A program made the translations under genes and the position numbers. The notes beneath the pieces are model-generated. The model was not told the origin of the DNA, did no database searches, and saw only the letters and a list, made by a program, of their open reading frames with translations. Source: Flavobacterium sp. (GTDB lineage: Bacteria > Bacteroidota > Bacteroidia > Flavobacteriales > Flavobacteriaceae). Taken from it: DNA of 13,478 nt. Below are positions 7,001 to 13,478 of the stretch, in pieces (the stretch's first letter is position 1; every line of letters starts with the position of its first letter). Location: the NCBI GenBank assembly GCA_023253295.1, contig JALRGZ010000109.1, positions 1-13,478 of the forward strand, written 5' to 3'.

Positions 7001-10000
7001 ATGTCATCAAACAAAAAATACTGGAAAAGTGTTGAGGAACTAGAAAATGGTTCTATTGTTGAGGCGCTTAGAAATAACGAGTTTGTTGAGGAGATTCCTA
7101 CGGATGAATTTTTAGGAAATGCTGATGCGATGTCATCTTCTTCAACTTCAAGACGTGATTTTCTAAAGTACGTAGGTTTTAGTACAGCTGCAGCAACTTT
7201 AGCAGCATGTGAGGGGCCTGTGCACAAGTCGATTCCTTATGTATTGCAACCAGAACAAATCATTCCTGGAGTAGCAGATTATTATGCAACTTCTGTTTTT
7301 GATGGTTTTGATTTTGCAAATCTACTTGTTAAAACACGTGAAGGGCGTCCTATTAAAATAGATAATAATACTATTGCGGGAGCTAAATTTGCAGCAAATG
7401 CTAGGATTCATGCCTCAATATTGTCATTGTATGATAATATGCGTTTGAAAGCACCAAAAGTTGAAGCAAAAGATTCGTCTTGGGCTGTAGTAAATTCAAA
7501 AATTAAATCAAGTGTTGCTGAGGCAAAAGCTAAAGGTGGACAAGTGGTTTTCTTAACGAATACATTAGCAAGTCCATCGACAGAAAAATTAATTGCTGAT
7601 TTTATTGCTGCTAATCCAAATGCAAAACACGTTGTATATGATGCGGTTTCATCATCTGCTGCATTAGATGCATTTGAAACAGTTTATGGTGAAAGAGCTT
7701 TAGTGGATTATGATTTCTCAAAAGCTTCATTAATTGTTTCTGTTGGAGCTGATTTCTTAGGAGATTGGCAAGGTGGAGGATATGATGCAGGATATGCGCA
7801 AGGCAGAATTCCTAAAAACGGTAAAATGTCTCGTCATTTCCAATTAGAAGCTAATATGACTTTATCTGGTGCTGCTGCTGATAAGCGTTTACCGATGACG
7901 GTTGCTAATCAAAAACAAGCATTAGTTCAAATATATAATGTTGTAACGGGTTCTGCTGTTGCAGTTAACTTGGATGCTAAAGTTAAAGCTGAAGTAACTA
8001 AAGCGGCTCAACAATTAAAAGCTGCAGGTTCTCAAGGTGTTTTAGTTTCTGGAATTCAGGATAAAAACGCTCAGTTATTAGTTTTGGCTATTAACCAAGT
8101 GTTAGCTAGTGAAGCTTATACTACTGTTGGAACAAGACAAATCAGAAAAGGTTCTGACGCGAAAGTTGCTCAATTAATTAGTGATATGAAAGCGGGTAGC
8201 GTTCATACTTTAATTATGAGTGGTGTGAATCCGGTTTATACTTTAGCTGATTCTGCTTCATTCGTTGAAGGTCTTAAAAAAGTAAAAACTTCAGTTGCTT
8301 TATCTTTAAAAGAAGATGAAACTGCAGCTGTTGCTACAATTGCTGCTCCGGTACCTCATTACTTAGAGTCTTGGGGAGATTTAGTTCTTACTAAAGGAAC
8401 TTATAGCTTAACGCAGCCAACTATCCGTCCATTATTTGATACAAAACAATTTCAAGATGTTTTAATGTCTCTTAATGGTTTAACAGGAACTTATTACGAT
8501 TATTTAAAAGCATATTCTTCAAACTTCATTACAGGTTCAACTTGGAATAAAGTTTTACATGATGGTGTATTTGTTGGAGCTCCTCAAGCTGCTGCTGGAG
8601 GAACTGCTGATTATACTACTGCTGCAAATGAATTAGCGAAATCTAAAGCTGCTGCAGGATTAGAGTTAGTGTTATATACTAAAACTGGTATGGGAGATGG
8701 TCAACAAGCTAATAACCCATGGTTACAAGAATTTCCAGATCCTATTACAAGAGTTTCTTGGGATAACTATGTTACAGTTTCTAATGCTGATGCAAAAACT
8801 TTAGGATTGTCTAATGAGATTGTTGCTAATGGTGGTTTGAATGGTAGTTATGCTACTATTACAATTGCTAACGGAGCAAAATTAGAAAAGGTTCCAGTTA
8901 TTGTTCAACCAGGTCAAGCTGTTGGAACAGTAGGTTTAGCTTTAGGTTATGGACGTAAAGCGGCTTTAAAAGAGGAAATGCAAGTAGGTGTTAATGCTTA
9001 CGCTTTATATAATGGCTTTAACGATGTTCAAGCAGTTGAACTAGTTCAAGCTGACGGAGAGCATGAGTTTGCTTGTGTTCAAGGTCAAAAAACATTGATG
9101 GGTAGAGGAGATATCATTAAAGAAACTACTTTAGAGATTTTTAATACCAAAGATTCTAAAGAGTGGAATCCTACTCCAAAAGTATCTTTAGATCACAAAG
9201 AAGTAGAGTCTACAACTGTAGATTTATGGGAGTCTTTTGATCGTACTACTGGTCACCATTTTAACTTATCTATTGATTTAAATGCTTGTACTGGTTGTGG
9301 GGCTTGTGTTATCGCATGTCACGCTGAAAACAATGTGCCAGTTGTTGGTAAATCTGAGGTAAGAAGAAGCCGTGATATGCACTGGTTACGTATCGATAGA
9401 TATTATTCTTCTGAAGAAACTTTTGCTGGAGACAACGAAAGAAAAGAAGGAATTGCAGGTTTATCTAGCTCACTTTCTACTTTCAACGAAATGGAGAAAG
9501 CATCAGATAACCCACAAGTTTCTTTCCAGCCAGTAATGTGTCAACACTGTAACCATGCGCCATGTGAAACAGTTTGTCCTGTTGCTGCAACATCTCACGG
9601 TCGTGAAGGTCAAAACCATATGGCATATAACAGATGTGTTGGTACTCGTTACTGTGCTAACAACTGTCCTTATAAAGTACGTCGTTTCAACTGGTTCTTG
9701 TACAACAAAAACAGTGAATTCGATTACCATATGAATGATGATTTAGGACGTATGGTATTGAATCCAGATGTTAATGTTCGTTCTCGTGGGGTTATGGAGA
9801 AATGTTCTATGTGTATCCAAATGACACAAGCTACTAAGTTGAAAGCTAAGAGAGAAGGAAGAGCGGTTGCTGATGGAGAATTCCAAACTGCTTGTTCTAA
9901 TGCTTGTTCTAGTGGAGCGATGATATTTGGTGATGTTAATGATAAAGAAAGTAAAGTAGCTAAATTAGCTGCTGATGAAAGATCTTATCATTTATTAGAG

Positions 10001-10054
10001 CACATCGGAACTAAACCAAATGTAGTTTATCATGTAAAAGTTAGAAACGCTTAA
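7001..10054 (+). CDS. actB: Alternative complex III subunit ActB, molybdopterin-like plus iron-sulfur protein
   Basis: ActB conducts electrons from the membrane quinol subunits to the haem chain of alternative complex III. The 1017 residues comprise a ~43-residue N-terminal extension, a twin-arginine motif SRRDFLK (50-56) and a lipobox LAAC with Cys70 likely lipidated. A large region related to molybdopterin oxidoreductases (about 75-700) follows; in this family it holds no molybdenum cofactor. The C-terminus is a PsrB/HybA-like ferredoxin domain. Cluster cysteines are at 763/766/769/773, at 847/850/855/859, at 879/885/889 where Thr882 replaces the usual second Cys (CVGTRYC), and at 935/938 with 965/969. 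The missing Cys fits the single [3Fe-4S] cluster known in ActB; the other three would be [4Fe-4S]. The extension before the Tat motif is the extended Tat domain known in this family, so I keep the start at 7001 rather than Met44. Export folded via Tat is inferred. Confidence 0.95.
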   Translation: MSSNKKYWKSVEELENGSIVEALRNNEFVEEIPTDEFLGNADAMSSSSTSRRDFLKYVGFSTAAATLAACEGPVHKSIPYVLQPEQIIPGVADYYATSVFDGFDFANLLVKTREGRPIKIDNNTIAGAKFAANARIHASILSLYDNMRLKAPKVEAKDSSWAVVNSKIKSSVAEAKAKGGQVVFLTNTLASPSTEKLIADFIAANPNAKHVVYDAVSSSAALDAFETVYGERALVDYDFSKASLIVSVGADFLGDWQGGGYDAGYAQGRIPKNGKMSRHFQLEANMTLSGAAADKRLPMTVANQKQALVQIYNVVTGSAVAVNLDAKVKAEVTKAAQQLKAAGSQGVLVSGIQDKNAQLLVLAINQVLASEAYTTVGTRQIRKGSDAKVAQLISDMKAGSVHTLIMSGVNPVYTLADSASFVEGLKKVKTSVALSLKEDETAAVATIAAPVPHYLESWGDLVLTKGTYSLTQPTIRPLFDTKQFQDVLMSLNGLTGTYYDYLKAYSSNFITGSTWNKVLHDGVFVGAPQAAAGGTADYTTAANELAKSKAAAGLELVLYTKTGMGDGQQANNPWLQEFPDPITRVSWDNYVTVSNADAKTLGLSNEIVANGGLNGSYATITIANGAKLEKVPVIVQPGQAVGTVGLALGYGRKAALKEEMQVGVNAYALYNGFNDVQAVELVQADGEHEFACVQGQKTLMGRGDIIKETTLEIFNTKDSKEWNPTPKVSLDHKEVESTTVDLWESFDRTTGHHFNLSIDLNACTGCGACVIACHAENNVPVVGKSEVRRSRDMHWLRIDRYYSSEETFAGDNERKEGIAGLSSSLSTFNEMEKASDNPQVSFQPVMCQHCNHAPCETVCPVAATSHGREGQNHMAYNRCVGTRYCANNCPYKVRRFNWFLYNKNSEFDYHMNDDLGRMVLNPDVNVRSRGVMEKCSMCIQMTQATKLKAKREGRAVADGEFQTACSNACSSGAMIFGDVNDKESKVAKLAADERSYHLLEHIGTKPNVVYHVKVRNA

Positions 10055-10084
10055 GAATTAAATTAAAAATCAATATAAAGGAAT

Positions 10085-11488
10085 ATGTCTCATATATACG
10101 ACTCTAATATTAGAAAGCCTTTAGTTATCGGTGATAAATCATATCATGACGTAACAGTAGATGTGGCAGCGCCTGTCGAAGGTTTGGCTAATAAACAATG
10201 GTGGATTGTATTTTCAATCGCTTTAACAGCCTTTCTTTGGGGAATAGGATGTATAGTTTATACGATATCTACAGGTATTGGAACATGGGGATTAAATAAA
10301 ACAGTTGGATGGGCATGGGATATCACTAACTTCGTTTGGTGGGTAGGTATTGGACACGCCGGAACTCTTATCTCTGCAGTATTATTGTTATTCCGTCAAA
10401 GATGGAGAATGGCGATTAACCGTTCTGCTGAGGCGATGACAATCTTCTCAGTTGTTCAGGCTGGTTTGTTCCCAATCATTCACATGGGACGTCCATGGTT
10501 AGCTTACTGGGTATTACCAATTCCTAACCAATTTGGATCTCTTTGGGTTAACTTTAACTCACCATTACTTTGGGACGTATTTGCTATCTCTACTTATTTA
10601 TCTGTATCATTGGTATTCTGGTGGACAGGTTTATTACCAGACTTCGCGATGTTAAGAGATAGAGCAATTACTCCATTTAACAAAAGAATCTATTCTATCC
10701 TAAGTTTTGGATGGAGTGGTAGAGTAAAAGACTGGCAACGTTTTGAAGAAGTATCTTTGGTACTTGCTGGTTTAGCTACACCTCTTGTACTTTCTGTACA
10801 CACAATTGTATCTATGGACTTTGCTACTTCTGTAATTCCAGGATGGCATACAACAATCTTCCCTCCATACTTCGTTGCTGGAGCGGTATTCTCAGGATTT
10901 GCAATGGTAAATACCTTGCTTATTATCATGAGAAAAGTTTCTAACCTTGAAGCTTACATTACTTTACAACATATCGAATTAATGAACTTAATTATCATGA
11001 TTACAGGTTCTATAGTAGGTGTGGCTTATATTACTGAGTTATTCATTGCTTGGTATTCAGGAGTAGAGTATGAGCAATACGCTTTCTTAAACAGAGCTAC
11101 TGGACCTTACTGGTGGGCTTATTGGTCAATGATGACTTGTAATGTATTCTCTCCACAATTTATGTGGTTCAAGAAATTAAGAACAAGTATCATGTTTTCA
11201 TTTATTATTTCTATCGTAGTAAATATTGGAATGTGGTTTGAGCGTTTCGTAATCATCGTAACATCGTTACATAGAGATTACTTACCATCTTCTTGGACAA
11301 TGTTCTCTCCAACATTTGTTGATATTGGAATTTTCATTGGAACAATAGGTTTCTTCTTTGTATTGTTTTTATTATACTCTAGAACTTTCCCTGTAATTGC
11401 ACAGGCAGAGGTTAAAACAATTTTAAAAGCAACAGGAGACAATTACATAAGAGAAAGAGAAGCAAATAAAGATTCACACCATGAGTAA
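10085..11488 (+). CDS. actC: Alternative complex III subunit ActC, NrfD-like quinol-binding membrane protein
   Basis: ActC is the NrfD/PsrC-type integral membrane subunit thought to oxidise menaquinol and to move protons. The 467 residues contain about ten hydrophobic segments; the first begins near WWIVFSIALTAFLWGIG (39-55). Conserved family features include WWVGIGHAG with His91 in the second helix and HMGRPW at 133-138, near the presumed quinol site. The cytoplasmic N-terminus has no signal peptide, and the C-terminus is charged and ends HHE. It starts 30 bases after actB, with an AAAGGA just before the ATG at an unusually short spacing. Its last 8 bases overlap the start of actD, which points to translational coupling. 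Hydrogenase or polysulfide reductase membrane subunits are related, but the neighbours fix it as ActC. Confidence 0.95.
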   Translation: MSHIYDSNIRKPLVIGDKSYHDVTVDVAAPVEGLANKQWWIVFSIALTAFLWGIGCIVYTISTGIGTWGLNKTVGWAWDITNFVWWVGIGHAGTLISAVLLLFRQRWRMAINRSAEAMTIFSVVQAGLFPIIHMGRPWLAYWVLPIPNQFGSLWVNFNSPLLWDVFAISTYLSVSLVFWWTGLLPDFAMLRDRAITPFNKRIYSILSFGWSGRVKDWQRFEEVSLVLAGLATPLVLSVHTIVSMDFATSVIPGWHTTIFPPYFVAGAVFSGFAMVNTLLIIMRKVSNLEAYITLQHIELMNLIIMITGSIVGVAYITELFIAWYSGVEYEQYAFLNRATGPYWWAYWSMMTCNVFSPQFMWFKKLRTSIMFSFIISIVVNIGMWFERFVIIVTSLHRDYLPSSWTMFSPTFVDIGIFIGTIGFFFVLFLLYSRTFPVIAQAEVKTILKATGDNYIREREANKDSHHE

Positions 11489-12005
11489 TAAAGTAATTTA
11501 CGCCATTTATAATGACGATGATATATTGATGGATGCTGTAAAGAAAACCAGAGCAGCTCACCATCATATTGAAGATGTTTTTTCTCCATTCCCAGTTCAT
11601 GGTTTGGATAAGGCTATGGGTATAGCCCCTACAAGATTAGCTATTTGTGCATTCTTATACGGATGTGTTGGTATCACTGTTGCTACATCTATGATGAGCT
11701 TTATCATGATTCATGATTGGCCACAAGATATTGGAGGTAAACCAAGTTTTAGTTATATTCAAAATATGCCATCTTTTGTGCCTATTATGTTTGAGATGAC
11801 TGTATTTTTTGCAGCGCACTTAATGGTTATCACTTTCTATATGAGAAGTAGATTATGGCCTTTCAAGAAAGCTGAAAATCCTGATGTAAGAACTACTGAT
11901 GATCATTTTTTAATGGAAGTAGCTGTTAAAGATAATGAAGAAGAATTAGTTTCTTTTTTCCAAAATACAGGTGCTGTAGAAGTTAAAGTAATAGAAAAGA
12001 ATTAA
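11481..12005 (+). CDS. actD: Alternative complex III subunit ActD (DUF3341)
   Basis: ActD is a small membrane subunit of alternative complex III without cofactors; its role is structural or in proton handling. The 174 residues match the DUF3341 pattern. The soluble N-terminal part begins VIYAIYNDDDILMDAVKKTR and continues with SPFPVHGLDKAMG (50-62). Two membrane helices follow (about 69-92 and 106-127) joined by a short loop containing IGGKPSFSY. The C-terminus is acidic and cytoplasmic. The ATG at 11481 lies inside the end of actC (8-base overlap), and actE follows 7 bases after the stop, so it is cotranscribed. Confidence 0.93.
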   Translation: MSNKVIYAIYNDDDILMDAVKKTRAAHHHIEDVFSPFPVHGLDKAMGIAPTRLAICAFLYGCVGITVATSMMSFIMIHDWPQDIGGKPSFSYIQNMPSFVPIMFEMTVFFAAHLMVITFYMRSRLWPFKKAENPDVRTTDDHFLMEVAVKDNEEELVSFFQNTGAVEVKVIEKN

Positions 12006-12012
12006 TTTAGAT

Positions 12013-12558
12013 ATGAAAAGGGTATATAAAATAACACTATTATTAGGCATAACTATGTTAGTAGCTTCATGCCATAATGATAAAGCGCCGAATTATCAGT
12101 ATTTTCCAAATATGTATGAGTCAGTAGGCTATGAAACTTATTCAGAGTCTAATGCTTTTGCAAACGGTAAAGAAGGGCAACTTCCTGCTGAAGGTAGTAT
12201 CAATAGAGGTTTTGAGCCTTATGAATATCCAAATACAACTGAGGGATATGAATTAGCTAAAGCGAATTTAAAATCGCCTTTAGATTCATTAGATAGAAAT
12301 TCTGGTAAAGGAAAAGAACTTTTCGAAATCTATTGTATTAGTTGTCATGGTGCAACTGGTAATGGTAAAGGAAAATTAGTTGAAAGAGAAAAATTCCTAG
12401 GTGTTCCTAGTTATAAAGATAGAGAAATCACTGAAGGAAGTATTTTTCACGTAGAGACGTATGGTTTAAATGCGATGGGTTCTCATGCGAATCAATTAAG
12501 TGTTCATGAGCGTTGGTTAATTGCTGACTACGTTCTAAAACTTAGAAGCCAATTATAA
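12013..12558 (+). CDS. actE: Alternative complex III subunit ActE, monohaem cytochrome c lipoprotein
   Basis: ActE is the monohaem cytochrome c subunit of alternative complex III and probably hands electrons to the cytochrome oxidase. The 181 residues start with a lipoprotein signal peptide (MKRVYKITLLLG...) ending in the lipobox VASC with Cys20 as the lipidation site. A ~75-residue Tyr/Pro-rich N-terminal stretch follows, then a class-I cytochrome c fold with CISCH at 108-112, GATGNGKG directly after it, and Met155 (NAMGSH) as the likely sixth ligand. The C-terminal helix (HERWLIADYVLKLRSQL) is intact, so the gene is complete. actF begins 27 bases downstream but is cut after 11 codons. Confidence 0.93.
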   Translation: MKRVYKITLLLGITMLVASCHNDKAPNYQYFPNMYESVGYETYSESNAFANGKEGQLPAEGSINRGFEPYEYPNTTEGYELAKANLKSPLDSLDRNSGKGKELFEIYCISCHGATGNGKGKLVEREKFLGVPSYKDREITEGSIFHVETYGLNAMGSHANQLSVHERWLIADYVLKLRSQL

Positions 12559-13276
12559 TTGTTGAACAAACTGATCGTAATAGATATGTATACATTTTCA
12601 AGTAAATTAAAAACTTTTTACAAAAATTATCAATTCGAGCTGCGTACCTAGCAGAGTCACTATTAAATTTATTATAAGCCACTACTGCTGGAATAGCTGC
12701 TAGCAATCCTAAAGCTGTAGCAAATAAAGCTTCCGCAATACCTGGTGCAACGATAGCTAAACTTGTATTTCGAGAAATTGCAATTGATTGAAACGAATTC
12801 ATAATTCCCCAAACAGTTCCAAATAAGCCTATAAAAGGTGCAGTTGATCCAACGGTTGCAAGAAAGGTAAAGTTTTTCTGAATTTCCTTTAGAGCGACAT
12901 CTGTAGAGATTTCAAGTGTTCGCTCTACTCTAGCAGTTTGAATTGCGTTTGGTTTAGATTTAGATTTTACTAACTCTGTCATTGCCTGTTTAAAAATTTT
13001 AGCAAGTGGGTCATCAATGTTATTTGGTAAACTATTGTTTAAACTTTCAGCAGATTTAGATTTCCAAAACTTCTCTTCGAATTCTGTAGTAGATTGGTTT
13101 ATTCTTTTGAAAAGTTTAAACTTATCGAATATTAAAGCCCAAGAATAAACAGAACTAGCTAATAAAAGAATAATTACAAACTTAACGACAAAGTCAGCTC
13201 GTAAAAATAATTGCCAAATTGAAAAATCTGTTGCTCCACCTAATCCTACTACTTGTGCTGCAATTTGTTGTTCCAT
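12542..13276 (-). CDS. tolQ: TolQ-like proton channel subunit, alphaproteobacterial type, C-terminus replaced
   Basis: TolQ forms with TolR the inner-membrane proton channel that drives TolA and the Tol-Pal system for outer-membrane constriction. The frame is 244 residues, but only about 1-223 look native. They show a short periplasmic N-terminus, TM1 (about 29-50, VKFVIILLLASSVYSWALIF), a large cytoplasmic loop, TM2 (about 138-162, TVGSTAPFIGLFGTVWGIMN) and TM3 (about 172-200, APGIAEALFATALGLLAAIP). The motifs RVERTLEI and ARYAARIDNFCKKF favour alphaproteobacterial TolQ, as in SAR11-like organisms, over flavobacterial ExbB. The family usually ends about ten residues further on in an ILSRQL-like tail. 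Here it instead runs on as IYLKMYTYLLRSVCSTIIIGF, which is antisense of the actF start, the gap and the last 17 bases of actE. tolR, expected next, is absent. MotA and ExbB are the alternatives. Confidence 0.85.
   Translation of the reverse strand: MEQQIAAQVVGLGGATDFSIWQLFLRADFVVKFVIILLLASSVYSWALIFDKFKLFKRINQSTTEFEEKFWKSKSAESLNNSLPNNIDDPLAKIFKQAMTELVKSKSKPNAIQTARVERTLEISTDVALKEIQKNFTFLATVGSTAPFIGLFGTVWGIMNSFQSIAISRNTSLAIVAPGIAEALFATALGLLAAIPAVVAYNKFNSDSARYAARIDNFCKKFLIYLKMYTYLLRSVCSTIIIGF
12586..12618 (+). pseudogene. actF: 5' stub of actF (alternative complex III subunit), truncated at a junction
   Basis: The ATG at 12586 opens MYTFSSKLKTF, which I recognise as the start of flavobacterial ActF, the second NrfD-like membrane subunit that normally follows actE. 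After codon 11 the reading turns to YKNYQFELRT and stops at TAG 12649-12651. These last bases are antisense to the tolQ-like gene. Native ActF is roughly 400-500 residues with about ten membrane helices, none of which is present. The spacing from actE (27 bases) is normal for this operon, so the gene was intact in the source genome. Confidence 0.8.
12608..12622. other. Chimeric junction: flavobacterial actF joined inverted to alphaproteobacterial-type tolQ
   Basis: Up to about 12618 the plus strand encodes the ActF start. From about 12608 onward the minus strand encodes a continuous TolQ (FCKKFL...). The shared segment TAAAAACTTTTTACA fits both genes, so the exact breakpoint is ambiguous within it. 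This is the short shared sequence expected at an assembly or amplification join. Two unrelated lineages meet in opposite orientation, each gene being cut inside its coding region. Confidence 0.75.
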
Positions 13277-13355
13277 AAGTTGCTAATTGAAGTACTTAGA
13301 GAATGTGTCATCAATTGGGCTATTTAAACAACAATTTAAGGTAATTTAATTAGTT
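13277..13355. other. Short gap between the resolvase fragment and tolQ
   Basis: These 79 AT-rich bases lie between the two minus-strand genes. I see no terminator hairpin and no tRNA. Minus-strand transcription from the resolvase gene could continue into tolQ. Confidence 0.4.
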
Positions 13356-13478
13356 TTAGCTTTCTTCTTTTAATCTTGTCTCGCAATAAAATCTTGCAAT
13401 AAGAATCGCGTCAGATTTATTTACATCTTTTTTTTTGGAAAGTTCTTGAGCTAAGTGAGGATACATCTCAATTGCTTT
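13356..13478 (-). CDS. RuvC-like Holliday junction resolvase, C-terminal fragment
   Basis: The last 40 codons of a gene entering from the window edge end at TAA (complement of 13356-13358). The peptide KAIEMYPHLAQELSKKKDVN followed by KSDAILIARFYC resembles the C-terminal helix region of RuvC-like or phage-type resolvases, where a K-K-D-x-x-[KR]-[AS]-[DE]-A-x-[LI]-[IL]-A pattern carries the last acidic catalytic residue (Asp in KSDA). It lies 79 bases upstream of tolQ on the same strand. In many alphaproteobacteria ruvC-ruvA-ruvB precede tolQ, but here a RuvC-like end directly adjoins it, so it may not be canonical RuvC. The assignment rests on a short peptide only. Confidence 0.5.
   Translation of the reverse strand, partial: KAIEMYPHLAQELSKKKDVNKSDAILIARFYCETRLKEES

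Noticed and set aside
12542..12558. Convergent overlap of actE and tolQ stop regions as a natural gene overlap
   Set aside because: The last ~21 residues of the tolQ frame are antisense to the actF start and actE end and do not resemble any TolQ tail. The overlap is a by-product of the junction.

Overview
Most of this window (about 70 to 12,610) reads as chromosome of a flavobacterium, probably Flavobacterium or a close relative. The evidence is an IF-2 of flavobacterial type, a SPOR-domain gene next to it, a Bacteroidetes-style alternative complex III (act) operon, AT-rich sequence with few Shine-Dalgarno sites, and a promoter candidate of the TTG / TAnnTTTG type. The last ~870 bases are different. 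They read on the minus strand as a TolQ of alphaproteobacterial (SAR11-like) type preceded by the 3' end of a RuvC-like resolvase gene. These assignments come from recognising protein sequences, not from a search.

Layout. (1) 1-69: no recognisable gene; it does not encode the N-terminus expected for the IF-2 that follows. (2) 70-2928: infB, missing roughly its first 15 codons, closed by a clear terminator at 2955-2980. (3) 3081-4763: a secreted S41-family (tail-specific/tricorn-like) protease gene broken by one in-frame TGA at 4011-4013. (4) 4968-5010: a 19-bp perfect hairpin that can terminate both convergent genes around it. (5) 5035-5424, minus: a small secreted SPOR-domain protein. (6) 5643-12558: actA-actB-actC-actD-actE, tightly packed, with a candidate promoter at 5527-5555. 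(7) 12586 to ~12618: the first 11 codons of actF, cut off abruptly. (8) 12542-13276, minus: tolQ, its C-terminus replaced by antisense of actF/actE. (9) 13356-13478, minus: 3' end of a RuvC-like gene.

How the genes work together. ActA-F form alternative complex III, a quinol:cytochrome c (or quinol:oxidase) oxidoreductase that replaces the bc1 complex in many Bacteroidetes. ActC and ActF are the NrfD-like membrane quinol subunits. ActB carries the iron-sulfur wire, ActA carries the multihaem wire, ActE is a monohaem lipoprotein, and ActD is a small membrane subunit. Normally actF and cytochrome oxidase genes follow actE; here they are lost at the junction.

The main result of the hunt is that the window appears to be a chimera. 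A precise breakpoint at about 12,608-12,622 joins codon 11 of flavobacterial actF, in inverted orientation, to codon ~223 of an alphaproteobacterial-type tolQ. A second, less certain discontinuity lies at about position 69. An assembly or amplification artefact is more likely than a real rearrangement. I see no convincing new biological system. The act operon is a known type with some features worth noting: six CxxCH sites in ActA and a Thr replacing one cluster cysteine in ActB.
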